Positions 51,956-64,000 of a stretch of DNA of 64,000 bases are shown here, piece by piece; positions within the stretch are counted from its first letter, which is position 1; each line of letters begins with the position of its first letter. Made by a program: the position numbers and the translations under genes. The notes beneath the pieces are model-generated. The model did no database searches, had not been told where the DNA came from, and saw nothing but the letters and a program-made list of their open reading frames with translations. Origin of the DNA: Epithemia pelagica (taxonomy: Eukaryota; Bacillariophyta; Bacillariophyceae; Surirellales; Surirellaceae); assembly GCA_946965045.2 (NCBI GenBank), contig OX337230.1, positions 3,472,001 through 3,536,000 on the forward strand, read 5' to 3'.

Positions 51956-52342
51956 AATAATAATATGCTTTCTGGTTGTTTGCGTGGAGTGGTTTGAAGA
52001 TTCTCTCCTCTCTAATTATTCTTAGGAAACCAATCTCGTATCCTTCGAATCGTTGGGTGCTGGTACAACGGTCCCTCGCACAAGGTCTATGCACAGAGAC
52101 AAACAACAGAACAGTGCATCGACATACTCGTACATTCCTCTCTTCTCCCTCGTTGTTGCTTCTGTGTTGTCGAGATGCGGATTGAGGCGATCGAATCTAC
52201 ACAAAGGTTACGGTTTACAATAGCGGTTATAAACGGTAGTTAACGTCAATATAACGTTGGTTTCTCCAAAAGAACCCGGTTTTACGCTGGAATGGTGTGA
52301 CGCATCGCCTCCCAAGAACGCAGCAACACAGGGACGACGACC
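51956..52342. other. Divergent spacer between channel copies 4 and 5
   Basis: This is the 387-bp spacer between two divergent channel loci and should contain both promoters. I see no gene. Confidence 0.45.
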
Positions 52343-54003
52343 ATGGCGGCGTCGGAACCGGATGCGGCATCCACCACCAACCATCTGGACGACAACAACG
52401 ACGACAACACTTTATCCTCTCTCAAACAAGATGAACAACCACCACCAAACTCCAAGGATTCACCACTGCATCCAAAAGATGAGGAACAAGGCGATACACG
52501 AGTGAAAGAGTCCCAACGAATCCAACAAACAGCACAAGAGGGATTATCCAACAAGCAGAATGATCCCTTACCGGACAATAACGATGAGAACAAGAGTGAC
52601 CAGGAATCGTCCTATCGTGCCACGACGGATGACGACGAACCGCACCACGACGAGGATTACGATGATGATGAACACGCTCCGTTATTTCGAGTGGTTCAAG
52701 AATGGGGTGAATCTTCCACGGTCCATGGGATGAATGTCATTTGCGATTCGCATCATGTGTGGACCATCTGGAAACGTCTGCTTTGGTTCTTCTTGGTGAT
52801 TGCATCGGCCAGTGTCATGGTCTGGCAAATGACGGCCTTGATTCGCGAATATCGGGAGTATGCCGTCGTGACGGAAACCCAAACCATTCTCGATGATACC
52901 TTAGAATTTCCCGAAATTACCATTTGCAACATTAATGAATATTCACAAGCGGCGAGTCGCATCGTGGCACAAGAACAACAACAGGATGACGACTGGATCT
53001 TGCCTCGGACGACTCCTCAACTCGAACGCATGGCACAACCCTTGGAGGAATTTGTCCAAACCACCTCGTTTCAACAACAAGTGATTGACAAACAAGACTT
53101 TGCGCAAGTGTGGAAACGAAGGATTACCGATTTTGGGTCCTGTTGGGCCTTTGCGCCACCCCCCTCGGAACCACGGTCCGGTTCGTCGTCGTCTTTGTCG
53201 ACAACGCCTCGCACCAGCACCAGTGGATTGGAATTTTCCGTCTATTTGAATCAATCCGATTATACCAGTCGGACGGAATTTGCCGGCATTCTCCTTGTAG
53301 CCCAGCTACCGGGCACGTTGGTGCACGAATTTTTACCCTTTGTCGTGGTTCCGCCCGGCACGGTGGCATGGATTGCCCTCGAGGCCACGCAAATGGTACG
53401 AGAACGCGAACCCCCCTGGTCTCAGTGTCATTCACAGGCGCCCGAGTATACCCAGGCCCAGTGCCGCGCCCAATGTTTCATGCCTCCTTTCGGCGCGACT
53501 GTCACTGTCGCTATTGGGGCGACCCCGTGACCAATGACAAGGATGACGCCGAGCTGCCCTATTGTACGACCAATCAAGATCAATTGTGTATGGAAGGCAT
53601 TTGGGATCGAGAACAAGATCTCGTCCAACAATCGTGTGCCTGCGAATTACCGCCCTGTCAAGATACGCAATATCACATGTCCGTTTCGGATTTGGTCTTG
53701 GCGGCCACCACCAAAGCACCACACGCGTTGCCAAATGCCACCACCACCACAAGTACCGACGATGGGGCCCGCAATCTCGTGTCGGTGCGGATTCCATGGG
53801 GATCCACCCCAGTGACCCGTTTGGTGGAACAAAAGGCGGTCACCTTTGCCGAATTGCTCGGTTCCATTGGAGGTTCCATGGGTTTGTTTTTGGGCATTTC
53901 GGCCTTGAGCATGTTTGAAATTTTTGGCGACTTGTGTCTGTTGCGACTGTTGCCCCGTTTGTGTGGATATCGTCATGTCCGGGGATGGGGTGCGGCCGCG
54001 TAA
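52343..54003 (+). pseudogene. DEG/ENaC-like channel, copy 5, single frameshift
   Basis: The frame from the ATG at 52343 runs to 53530; the rest of the gene continues in the neighbouring frame to 54003. It has a His-Gly motif 'STVHGMNVI' (about 128-129), TM1 'LLWFFLVIASASVMVWQM', 'FPEITICN', a Cys loop 'CRAQC' then 'RDCHCRYWGDP', 'CELPPCQDTQYH', and TM2 'LGSIGGSMGLFLGISALSMF'. The frames meet at about 53473-53485, inside the conserved Cys-rich stretch, and one missing base explains the shift. Everything else is intact, so a sequencing error or a very young mutation are both possible. It is divergent from copy 4 across a 387-bp spacer. Confidence 0.8.
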
Positions 54004-54846
54004 GGACTATATATAGAGAGAGAGATGAATGGAGGGAGTCTGGGAGATGCTTGTCTCTCACAGGCCACAGCCGGGAAGCAGCGCGTCCTCCATCGTTGGC
54101 TGGTTGTACTCCTCTCTCTGTCCCACCAACCAACCAGAGGATTGGCATTACCACACACCCGGACAATCCTGGGTGTCGTTTGAACTGGAGCTCTCTCATT
54201 CCTGTGGAACGAGAATCGCACCGGTAGGGCCATATGGACAGACAAGGGCGAAATGCATTCACAGCCAACCGTTTCCTCTCCTCGGTTGGAATGCACAGTC
54301 CGTGTGGGAAAGAGCTGCGCACAAGAGAGCTGTGTCCCACCACCCACACGGAACGTTGTATTCCGTCGCCGCATCGAGTTCAACTGGGCCTGGGATCGAT
54401 GATAGACTTGGACCTTCGAAGTAGACATCCAAAAACAAAACCAGCACCTCCTGGTCGATCGAACGAGCGTGCAAGACGACGATGGATCTAGATGGTCCGG
54501 AAGGAAACCGTGGTGTCGGATTCCATCCATCATCGAATTTGTTCCGGATGTGGATTGCGTGTCCACGCCTACAGTTACAGTACCGTAGGATGACAGCATA
54601 CACATCTATAGATAGCGTTGATAGTTTTGGATAGGATCCACGTTTCGGTTTCGCGCGCACCCGCCAAACGTTCAGTCGCGCTCCATCGGGTGGTTTTTCG
54701 GTCGGGTTTTGTGGTGGCGTTTTGTTGCTGGGATGAGAGAAACTGCAGATTGCACCAAAGATCAGAGCACATAAATTGAAGAGGAGGATTCACGTCAACA
54801 CCACCACCAGCAGAACTACCGAGGCACTACCGACGGATTGGATACC
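54004..54846. other. Intergenic region upstream of the Skp1-like gene
   Basis: No gene is recognised. A short (GA)n run lies near 54015-54025. Confidence 0.4.
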
Positions 54847-55738
54847 ATGGCTGACAACGAGACCAACAACAACGACACTCCTACGACCACCGAGCCCTTG
54901 GCCGACGAGGCAGACAATGCCGAAGCTCCTCCCGCAGCTTCTCTATCGACGAAACGCAAGGCCTCGGAAGAGTCCGACAATCGTTTGGTGACTTTGGAAA
55001 GTTATGATGGACAACAATTCCAATTGCCCTGGAAGGCGGCCCGTCAAAGTGGCATGATCCGGACGGCCTTGTGCGGAGACGACGACGAAGAAGAAGAAAC
55101 AGAGGAGGAGAATGAGGCAGTGAAGACGTCCTTGGAACAACAAACGGTTCCTATTCAAAAGGTGATGGGACCTACTTTGGAAAAGGTTGTCGAGTTTCTG
55201 ATCCATTTGGAACAAGAACACTTCAAGTCTATCCCTCTTCCCTTGCCTGGGATTAGCTTTGATGAGGTACGTATGGGAATGCGTGTTGGAGTTGTCGTGG
55301 CAACAGGAAGCGACGGACGCTGTTGGATGGGGTTTTGAAGTGAACCGTCTTCTCACTGACGCGTGCTCTTGTGTGTGTTTGCTACAGTGTATGACCCAAG
55401 AATGGTACCGCAATTTCGTCAATGAGGGCGTTGCCGAGTCCGAAATGGCCTTTGGTCTCTTGGAGGCTGGGCACTATATGGACATTCGTCCCTTGATTGA
55501 ACTCATGTGCCTCCGAATCACCTTTGTCGAATTTGCCGATCGATCCTGGGAAGAAGTAAGTGCCGAATCCACGGTTGGACCCCACCACGCGTTGCGGGTG
55601 TTGTGTTCTCACGCCTTTTTTTCATTCCAGCTCCAGGCCATGTTTAACAATGAAGCTCCACCATCCGCCGCAGCATCCACCAACGAGGAAGCCGCTGCAG
55701 CTGCGGCGCCCGCTGTCGAAGCCGGCGGAGACAACTAG
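54847..55738 (+). CDS. Skp1-like SCF ubiquitin ligase adaptor
   Basis: There are three exons, 54847-55266, 55388-55555 and 55631-55738, all joining in phase 0. The introns (121 and 75 bp) have GTACGT/GTAAGT donors and CTACAG/TTCCAG acceptors. The protein of about 231 residues starts with a low-complexity acidic stretch, then shows the Skp1 POZ-like region: 'RLVTLESYDGQQFQLPWKAAR', an acidic loop, and 'PIQKVMGPTLEKVVEFLIH'. The C-terminal dimerisation half is 'WYRNFVNEG...AFGLLEAGHYMDIRPLIELMCLRI...EELQAMFN', which parallels the Skp1 'AANYLDIKGLLDL' and 'EEIRKTFN' blocks. The Ala-rich tail is an extension. It should link an F-box protein to cullin-1. It is a divergent member rather than a textbook Skp1. 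Confidence 0.78.
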
Positions 55739-56118
55739 AGTGTCTTGTTTTTACAACATAAGATGGTGAAGGGGGCTCCATCGGTACCGGCATCTCATGC
55801 TTTTTTTCCAACAAGTATCCAATCCAGATATTGGTCTCTACCGCAACCTGTTTATCAAACTCCTCCGGCCTGTCAAAGTGATGCTTTTGATGCAACCATT
55901 GTGTTACAATAGAATTAGCCTGAATAAAGATAAAGTTGCATTCATTCACACTTGTTTCATGTCCTATTCGACTAAGGGCTAGCCCTTACATCGGTTCACC
56001 AGTATGTTGGTTCACCAGTATGTTTGGTGGATGAGGATACGTCGTTGGAGCTGCCGAGATTCCTCGGTAGCAATAATGAGTGTTCATCCTCTTATGGAAA
56101 CGCGTTGTTGCTCTATTC
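55739..56118. other. Spacer between convergent Skp1-like and ATPase genes
   Basis: Non-coding and AT-rich, holding the 3' UTRs of both genes. Confidence 0.45.
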
Positions 56119-59100
56119 TCACTTGCTTTGGACCGCACTCGGTTGTCGGGCACTGGATTTGAGTGCATAGATTTCACGTGTTGGTTTCGGCTTGAGTGAG
56201 GCATATTTTCGATCCAAGTCGACCACCTTGGCCAGAGCGCCCCAGCTTCTCCAATACCTCTTGGCCTCTTCGAATCGATACAGCGCTTGCTCGGAATCTT
56301 TCATGACGGTCAATTGATATTCCCCGAGCCGTTCACTGGCCAACGCCGCGTCATGTTGGTAGCCACCCCGTTCGGCCAACAAAATGGCCACTTCGTACTC
56401 CTTAATGACGGCAAATTCGGTTCGTCCCCGTTTCTTCAAGGCCATGGCTTCGGCATCCAACAGGGCCAAGTACTGCCTGACATTGGGATTGCCCATATCC
56501 AACCATTTCTTAACCTTGGCCCGAAACATGTGACCCAGTTTCAAGTACTTGTGGCGGCCCGTCTCGCGGGCGGCGGCATAACACGAGACACCCTTGTGAA
56601 AGGTATCCCACATGAGTTTGGAGGTGGACAATTGCGTTTTTTGCAAAAAATCGTGACCCACTTGCAGGACCAAATCCGCGTGTTGGACATGATGGCCAAA
56701 GTAGGTCCACAAGAGGCCCTGAAAGGCTTGGACGCCAGCGGGAAATTTAGCAAGACAAAACTCGTGACTTGTCACATTGCTGATTTCGCCCACCATGTTG
56801 GTCGGATCGTCTCGATTGTCCCAACCCATGAGATTGCAAAAGACTTGGCGCATGGAATGTGAAGTAAATACCATGTAAAAGGCATGATCGCCTCGCAAGT
56901 CACACAATTGTTTGGTATAATTCCGGAAATCGGCTTCCAAATCCGCCAAGGGCGTCCCCTCCATGATGCGCAAGAGCATCCAATGGTACGTGATCCATGT
57001 CGCGCTTTCCGTGTCCCTGTTCAAGGAATATACAAGGGCAACCAATGAGGCGGACGGCAAATCGGAACGATACACCCATTGCGTGGTCGGCACTTACCCA
57101 GTCTTTAAGGCAATATCGTACGCCCGTAACAAGGGTGTCAGGACGTCCTTGGCGGGTCTCATCCAAGGGTACAAGTAGCTATACACGATAAACATGGTTC
57201 GTGCTGCTGTTTCCTGTCCGGGAGACTTTTCCATGAGCCGCAAGGCATGTCGGCCATACAAAAAGCCTCCTTCAAAGTCTCCCAAGGCTCCCGCCAATAC
57301 CACACCGGTACTCGCAAAGGCGGGAGACGAAAACTCACAAAATCCATACTTCATGGTCCAATTCACGGCCTTGAATACCACCAAGGCAAAACGTTCATCG
57401 GGCAACCGGTAGCAACAGGTGGCCAATTTGTCCAAGAGTCTCATCAACTCAATCCTAGTCCGATCCGTCATGTACTCCAACTTGGCTGTATTTCGTTTTT
57501 TCATGGTCGCCTTGATTTGAAGAATGTTGCCCAATACCGACAATTGTACGGAGGAGGCCTTGCGCGGTAAGCGACAATCAAAGTTTCCCAACACTTCCAG
57601 CAAGGAAAAAATGGCATCCTGCAGATTCCCACGTTGGGCCATGCTATCCACCCAGGCCGTGTACACATCAAACTTTTGCGCCATGGGAAGGTTCTGAAGC
57701 ATGACTTCTTTGCAATACCGTTCCATCGTTTCCACATTGCCATTGTAGTTTTCCGCCATGGCGCCAATCGAATACAGCGCCAGGCACAATTCGGTATGAT
57801 CCATCCATGCATTGTCCGGTAACAATTGAATACCCTTGGAGGCATACTCGGCGGCCCGATCAAAGGCACACAGCGACATGGACCGTTCCCCGGCTTGACA
57901 ATTCAAGTGCGCCAGTTCCACTCGGCGACTGTCCGACTGGTCCTCGTACTCACTGGTGGTTGCTCCGGCGGAATTTGCAGCATTCTCACCCGCATTGAGC
58001 AAATTGACCACGACAAAAATAGCCGACGATGAGGTCAACCGTGCTGGATCCAAGTGCTGGACCAGGATTTCACCCACGACGCGACCAAAGGCCACACGAT
58101 CTGTTTTGGGAGCAATCAAAGATGCTGCCTCTTGGATCTTGTCATGAGCCCAGCTATAACTCGTCGTCGTTTCACTCTCGTTGGTCGCCGACGATTCTTC
58201 GAACAACGAGGTAGAATGTCGACGAATATGATCGTGGTTCTGCAAGACCTGCAAGCCCGATTCAAGCACCTTGCGTTGTCGTTGTTTCTCTGACAGAATC
58301 GAATCGGGAAAGTGTTGCCATACCAAGTACATGGTGTCCAATTCAAACGTGACACCAAAACACGACGCCAAGTGGACCAGTTGCAGCATGGCCAAATCCA
58401 CTTGTTCTTGGGCCAATGTTGTTAATTTGACTTTTAACAAATCAATGACATTGTCCGTGGCACTCGTGGAGGCTTCAATCTCTTCTTCTTGCCATGTCCA
58501 AGACTGAGACGCTCGGTGATATCGAAGAAAGCGTCGATGGTAGAGCATGGACAAGAATTGGAGTAGAAAAAAGGTATTGCCCAGCGTCTTTTTCTGACAA
58601 AGTTCCGCCAAGGCCCACGTTTGAGCCTTGCTCATGGGTGGCTGCTGCCGCTCGTGGCGTCCGGGTCGTGGGTGTTTGCCACCCGGGTGCTGGATGCGCA
58701 ACAATTTCTGAATAATCGTGTGAATGGACGTAATGTCCAAGTTACAAATGTGGAGTTCAGTCATGGCAAACTCACCCGCCGCTGTTTCTTCAGTTCCTTC
58801 TGGTTTGGGCACTGTGGTCGATTCCCCTTGCTCGTCGTGTGGTCGTTGTTGTGGTGGTTGTTGGCTCTTGGTTCGCAATTTGGTGACGGTTGCGTGCAAG
58901 TTATGGGTGGAGCTCACTTCATTGGATCGATAAATGCCAACAATCATGAATCGATGACGATTGCCTTGATCGGTCAACAAGACTTCCAAGAGTCCCAATG
59001 CCGGTCCATCGGCTACTTGCAAATCATCCAGGACGAGAATCAAGGGATCAAAATGTTGACACAGGATGCGAAGAAATCGCACAATGGCGTAATACAAACG

Positions 59101-61137
59101 ATCCTTATTGTTTTCGGACGATGCGGTCGTGGTTGTGGACCCTCCACCACTACCAGTCGTCATGGGTCGGGAGGAAAAGGAGGAGGATCGGGTCATGGTG
59201 GTGGTGCTGGTGGGTGCGGCGGTTGCTGCTGCGGGGGGAGGTTGTCGTGTGGAACGTTGGGCCCCCGCTGCGGCGGCTGGACCTCCAGCACTGCTGGTAC
59301 TACAAGTACTTTCACTGCTCTTGTTGTCCGTTCGTCGGCGTGTGGACGACGCAATTCCTCTCTGACTGCTGTTGTTCGTATTGGGGTTTCTTCCTGCTTT
59401 GGTCATTGGCGTTGTCGTGCCTTGCGGTTGGGTCCCTCCTGCTGTTGGACGCGATGACGACACGGGTGTGTTGGTGTTTGTGGACCGTTGGGGTACAGCT
59501 TGTTTGTTGTCTGATGCTGACGCTGGTACGGATAACAATTGGTGTTGTTCCTTGGTCTTTTTGGGGACCAAGACATGATCGAGTATTTCCGTCAAGACGG
59601 GCAAGACATGGACGAGGAGGGCCAATTCGGAATTCAATTCACAATGCAATTGCCGACAAATTTGCACATAGCGCCGTTGGGAGGCGGCATGGCAACTCGT
59701 TTTGAGTTGCAACAAGGCACCACATACTTGACCACAGGCACTGGCCAAGCCCGAAAAGGGTGCCGCCGCTGTATTTCCCGTAGTGGCACCTGCCGTTGGA
59801 GTGGTGGTGGTGGTGGGTGGAGATGGGGACGATGAGTCGTTGGTCCAGGACGACGAGGCCGTTCCGACATCAAACTTGCCTCGAGCCAACAAGCCTTGGA
59901 CTGGATGCTGGTCAATGTTGTTGTTGTTGCGGTCTGCTGTGGCATTTTCTGGATTGTGGTTATTGCTGATGCTATTCGTCGTCGTCGTCGTCGTCGTCGT
60001 AGTGCTATTTGTAGTACTGTTATTGCGAATGGATTTGTTGTGTTTGGTCAAGAGTTTTTGCAAATAGTCCGTGGCCAAGGTGGTTTTGCCCGTGCCACTT
60101 TGGCTCGAAATCAAAATCAATTGTTTGGTTGGAGGGGCGGAAGTGTCCACGAGGGTTTGAAAACACGTCTTGAGGCATTGCAATTCCACGGATCGACCTT
60201 GAATGCCCAAGGATTTGAAATTCAATGTGGCACCGTTGGTGCTGCTGCTGGTGGAGAACGAGTGGGAGGGATGACTGGTACTAGGGCTGTTGCTCCTGGT
60301 CGTATCGGGTGTCGTGGTGGAACCCGCCACAGAGGAAGACGCTTGACTGGACAATGTATGTTTTTTGGTAAACAATTGAAATTCGCCACTCAAATCACTG
60401 CATTCCGTGTCGACATCACTTTCATCCTCCTCGTCGTCCTCCTCATCCTCCTCTTCCTCCTCCTCATTTTCGACAATGTGTTTCATGCTATCCTGGTCGT
60501 CGTCGTCGTCGTCGTCTTCCTCATTGTTGTCGGCCACGGAGGGCGGCAAGGCCATTGGTAGAGGAGGTTCCAGTATTTGTGGGTCGCCTTGCGGAAGCTC
60601 GGCTGTATCATTATTTTCATCATCCTCATCCTCCTTGTTCTCATCATTGGGGTGTTCCATGCGGTCCGCAGCATCGTCGTTTGGGGGTGGAGTCGTCAAC
60701 AACAAGGACACTGGTTCCAGGCTCGTTGCAATTGGCAGGCGTTCGTCCTCTGGAGGTGCAGCAGCAGCGGCGGCAGTTGTGGAGTGTGACAACCGCTCGT
60801 CTGGTTGTCCTTGTGGTTGTGATGGTTGGTCGTGGACCGACGCCACTGTCAGGGGAGGAGGAGCATGTGTTTCTGGGTCCATTGCGACGACTGGGGTGGC
60901 TGTTGTTGTTGCGGCTTTGGTCTCCTGCGGCTGCTGCTGCTGCTCCTCATCATTATCATCTTGGGCGCTGCTGCTCAATTGGTGAACCACCACAACTTCA
61001 TCCTCTTGTTCTCGGGTGTCGTCATCGCGAGGACTCATTCCAGAAGTCGTCGTTGTCGTATTATGGAGGAGGATGTTGGTGGTGTCGTCGCTGTTGTTGC
61101 TGTCGTTGTTTTCGTTGTTGTTGATTTGTGATGTCAT
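56119..61137 (-). CDS. Large STAND/AAA-type ATPase with helical-repeat C-terminus
   Basis: There are two exons, 57098-61137 and 56119-57016, with an 81-bp intron (GTAAGT...AACAG) that removes the in-frame stop after 'DIALKTG' and joins to 'DTESATWITYH'. The protein has about 1645 residues. The first 300 are acidic, Gln/Thr-rich and disordered. An AAA_16-like ATPase follows: 'GRSVELQCL', Walker A 'SSQSGTGKTTLA' at about residue 345, long Ser/Thr/Asn-rich insertions, and Walker B-like 'PLILVLDDLQVADGPAL' at about 705. The C-terminal 650 residues are helical repeats ('DRAAEYASKGIQLL', 'AERGGYQHDAALASERLGEY'), as in predicted ATPases related to the N-terminal half of AAA-histidine kinases. No kinase domain is present here. 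It is probably a signalling switch; the ligand is unknown. Confidence 0.7.
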
Positions 61138-61420
61138 TGTGCAATGGTAGATTCAACTTGAGTGTCCCTCGCCAAACGATGTAGAATGTATACAGGAACG
61201 AGACGAGATCAAGAGGTGATGGCAGGGATTCGTTGGGTGTGTTGGGTAGTCTTCTCTTATTTTGGATTTTGGGGGCTTGGGGAACAAGAACCCACAAAAC
61301 TCAGTTACTCTATATCATTGTCTACAGGCCGCATAGTGAGAGTCAAACATTTCTCCCGCGGGAATTGTGGCAGAGCCGACCGGTGCCAAACAGTTGAGAT
61401 TTCTTTTAGAGAACATTGAG
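61138..61420. other. Upstream region of the ATPase gene
   Basis: This is a short spacer up to the LTR of the Copia element. It likely carries the ATPase promoter. Confidence 0.4.
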
Positions 61421-61686
61421 TGTCGTTGTGTTGGTATTTAAGGAGGCGCTCGCTTTGAGGGAGTCAGGAGTGATGTTAATGGCCGTAACCGCTTGGGGTT
61501 GGTCATTGTCGGGTCTTTCGTTTGGAAGGTTCATGGTTGGTCCTAATAGAGATACGTTTTGGTAGTGTTTGAAAGTTATGATATTACGATTAGGTCTAAG
61601 AGGTGATGGTGAGTGCTGAGGTCGATTTTGTATGTGGGAATTTATGAGACAGATGTTTTTCTGTCGGACAGATGTTTGTTCCGACA
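61421..61686 (-). repeat. Putative 3' LTR (266 bp)
   Basis: Read on the minus strand it begins TGTCGGAACAAACATC and ends ...CAACGACA, giving TGTCG...CGACA inverted termini. A purine-rich GGTCGAGGGCGAG precedes it as a polypurine tract. The matching 5' LTR is outside the window, so the boundaries are inferred. Confidence 0.55.
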
Positions 61687-61706
61687 CTCGCCCTCGACCG
61701 GGCGTC

Positions 61707-64000
61707 TTACCATCCCATGATTTTCTTACGGGAGGTTTCAAACAAGGTTGCGTCGAGTGGTTTCGTAAAACAATCTCCGAGTTGTTCGTCAGTGGCGATT
61801 GGTTTCATTTGGATGCCGTTGGGTCCGTTGTTGAGTTTGGACCGGAACCAATGGTATTTGACCCCGATGTGTTTCGATCGCGGTGTCATGCGAGGGGGGT
61901 CTTTCGTAGCGAGTTTCTATGCGGCTTGATTGTCTTCCCAAATGGTAGTAATTGAAGTAGTGCCAGGTTGGGCGAGCTGGAGATGCGTAGTCATTTTCTT
62001 TAGTTGTCGTTGAAGTGGGAGTAATGTGCGCATGCTGGTACTGGCAGCGATATATTCTGCCTCCATTGTAGAGAGGGCGATCTCGGTTTGCAATTTGCTT
62101 GACCATGTCACAGGGGAACCGCCTAGAGAAATCAGGAAGCCGGTACGCGATCGTACACTAGAAGGATCTTGGGGGTCGTCGTTTCCCCAAATTCCGGCGA
62201 AATCTGCATCCACAAAACAGTCGAGATTGAGATCTTTCGAGGGCTTAAGTTTTAAGCCTTGATCACTTGTGCCCTGTAAGTATCTTCCAATTCGTTTTAA
62301 GGCTTCTCCGTGTGTCACTCGTGGATCGTTGCTGAATCGTGCTGCTTGGTGGATCGCAAAAGCACAATCTGGACGAGTATTGTTCCCAAGATACAATAAC
62401 ATGCCGACCACGGAACGGTAGTTGAAGTCTTCAGAGAAAGGAGGCTTGTGTTTGTCTTTGCCGAGTGTCTTTGTCGCGGGTGTTTTCTTTGGAGAGCTAT
62501 CGTTGAGTCCCAGTGCTGAAATGATACTGCGAGTGAGGTGTGGTTGTGTGAGTGTCATGCTGCCGTCGCTCGAACGGGTAATCTGAACTCCGAGGTAAGT
62601 GGGCAAGTCTCCGAGGTGGTCAAAATCCATTTTCAATTTGGTGAGACCGTGTAACAACTCATCGACTGCTGCTTGATTTACTCCACAGATGATAGCATCG
62701 TCGACGTATGTCACCATGATACATCCAGCCTTGCAGAAGAGACAAGGATCGTTGCCGTCCGGTGTGAGTCCAAGTGTTTCAAGCCGTGTTTTCAGGTAGT
62801 CATACCACAGTCGTGGTGCTCGACAGTCACCGTACAAGCTCTTGTTTACTTCAAGGATTTTCTCACTGTGGCCTTGCCCGTAGCCGGAAGGTAAATTGAC
62901 GTAGATGGGCTCGGGCAAACTGGATTGGACGAAGGCATTTTTGAAGTCGATTGAGGCTGTAACCAGGTTGTGCTGCAGTGATAGAATCAACAATAAACGA
63001 ACAGAGGGCCAGTCAATGACGGGTGCGAAAGTGTCCTCCTTGTCGGAGGTAGCCTTCTGTTGGTCGCCTCGAACCACCAGGCGTGCCTTGTAACGGGAGA
63101 TGGTACCGTTGGGGAGACGCTTCCGTTTGAGTGTCCACATTGTATCTACAATCTCTTTGCCTTTGGCGTTGCTTCGTGGGACAAGACGAAAGGTCCCTTT
63201 TCCTTCCAATTCATCCAATTCACGGTCCATGGCGATGAACCATTTCTTTGTTCCTCAGGAGTCATCCGTGGTAAATCGAAGTAGGAGGGGTTGTCGGCGT
63301 CAAACGATTTGGAGGCGAAGTAACGTGGATCCCAATCATCAATCAACTGTTGAGCGGTAGTGGCTTGGAGAGAGAAGGATCGATCGTTGAGGTAGCACGG
63401 TTCGCCCAGATCAGGGTCGCTCCAGTGAGTCCAATCGAGAGCGTTGGCCATGGTAGCGAAAGTGGAGGCATCGTTGTTGACAGATGTGGTTGAAAAGAAG
63501 AAATGGGCGTTGTGGACAAAGGTGCTGTGGTGACGAAGGCAGTGCGTACTCCAGCTGCTGTCGTCGGACGGGAGATCGAAACGAACGTGGCGTTCAGGGT
63601 CGGGAAATCGTCGTGTCTGGGAACGATTGCGACGAGATCGACGTGGTGCCGATGGTTCCAACTGTGGCTCGCCCGTTTCGTTTGGGAGTTCCAACTCTGG
63701 CTCGCCCGTTTCGTCGATGGGTTCCAACTGTGGCTCGCCCGGTTCGACCGGAGGTGGAGGTGGTGGTTCCAACTCTGGCTCGCCCAACTCCAAAACGGTG
63801 GGTTCCAAGTCATGTCCTGGTGGGTTGCCAAGTGGGAACTCTGTCTGTACTTGTGGTTGTAGTTGTTGCTCGCCCTCGACAGCGTGAGGATCGGACGGAG
63901 GGAGCATGGTGTCGATGTTGGAATCACTTGGAGGCAACCAGGATGGGTCCAAAGGTGGCAAGGGACCGTCAATGCTGGAATCGTGGTCATCAAGGTAGTG
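61707..64000 (-). pseudogene. Copia pol: linker, reverse transcriptase and RNase H
   Basis: Reading from high to low coordinates: a Pro/Glu-rich linker with repeated 'GEPELE/GEPQLE' units ends in frame near 63250. One base shift later the RT starts ('MDRELDELEGKGTFRLV'). RT blocks are 'YKARLVVRGDQQ', 'SIDFKNAFVQS', 'KSLYGDCRAPRLWYD' and the catalytic 'VTYVDDAIICG'. The RNase H has 'DCFVDADFAG', 'SSKLQTEIALSTMEAEYIA' and 'WEDNQAA', then a TAG at 61917-61919 where 'NQAAIKLA'-like continuation is expected. The frame resumes ('PRSKHIGVKYHWF') and ends at 61707. The frameshift and nonsense codon make it a pseudogene. Confidence 0.85.

Larger units (their letters stand above)
61421..64000 (-). mobile_element. 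Copia (Ty1-like) LTR retrotransposon, 3' part
   Basis: A minus-strand pol with RT and RNase H domains runs to 61707, followed by a purine-rich stretch and a putative 3' LTR (61421-61686). The 5' portion (Gag, protease, integrase) lies beyond the window. The RNase H directly after an RT with a YVDD box and the final 'GDCFTKPLDATLFETSRKKIMG' tail are typical of Ty1/Copia. An in-frame TAG and a frameshift show it is inactive. Confidence 0.88.

Noticed and set aside
58621-61131. Plus-strand frames opposite the large ATPase gene
   Set aside because: They are shadows of the low-complexity Thr/Ser/Asp-rich coding sequence on the minus strand.

Overview
This window looks like nuclear DNA of a eukaryotic microalga, most probably a diatom. 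Genes are interrupted by short GT-AG introns (75-121 bp where I could place them well). One membrane protein has a long proline/serine-rich linker of the kind common in diatoms. There are several DEG/ENaC-like channel genes, two members of a diatom-type family with an 'RGLE' motif, and a Copia-type retrotransposon. I assign no species.

Layout. Positions 1-7983 and 18621-19143 are the two parts of one tyrosine-recombinase (DIRS/Ngaro-type) retrotransposon, with a Gag-like ORF, an unknown ORF2, RT-RNase H and a tyrosine recombinase. Its 223-bp terminal repeat is present twice (7635-7857 and 18921-19143). Between them a 10.6-kb DNA transposon (7984-18618, TIR beginning CACTGCAA, TA on both sides) has been inserted. 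It carries a putative DDE transposase plus three passenger genes: a Cys-rich zinc-binding protein, a PLP-aminotransferase-like protein and a possible BAH-domain protein.

From 19.3 to 29.2 kb lie an intact DEG/ENaC-like channel gene, a wrecked copy of it, a membrane-anchored GH17-like glucanase with a C-terminal PDZ domain, two small MITEs, and a second intact channel gene on the other strand. From 29.4 to 32.0 kb is a long-inverted-repeat element whose arms hold 31 and 13 copies of an 8-bp unit; a deleted hAT element is nested in it (8-bp TSD). From 32.8 to 37.2 kb is a large fusion gene: SET-like, then spermidine-synthase-like, then AdoMet-decarboxylase-like.

From 37.7 to 47.7 kb are a basic/acidic nuclear-type protein, relics of a CDC123-like gene and of a gamma-glutamylcyclotransferase-like gene, one intact and one stop-containing 'RGLE' family member, and two more hAT-type MITEs with perfect 8-bp TSDs. 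From 48.2 to 61.1 kb are a Kelch protein, a channel gene with three nonsense codons, a channel gene with a single frameshift, a Skp1-like gene with three exons, and a large STAND/AAA-type ATPase with a helical-repeat C-terminus. From 61.4 kb to the end is the 3' part of a minus-strand Copia element with its 3' LTR.

The genes do not form one pathway. The main themes are (a) a dispersed family of five DEG/ENaC-like channels in graded states of decay, and (b) heavy, nested transposon activity including a gene-carrying DNA transposon.
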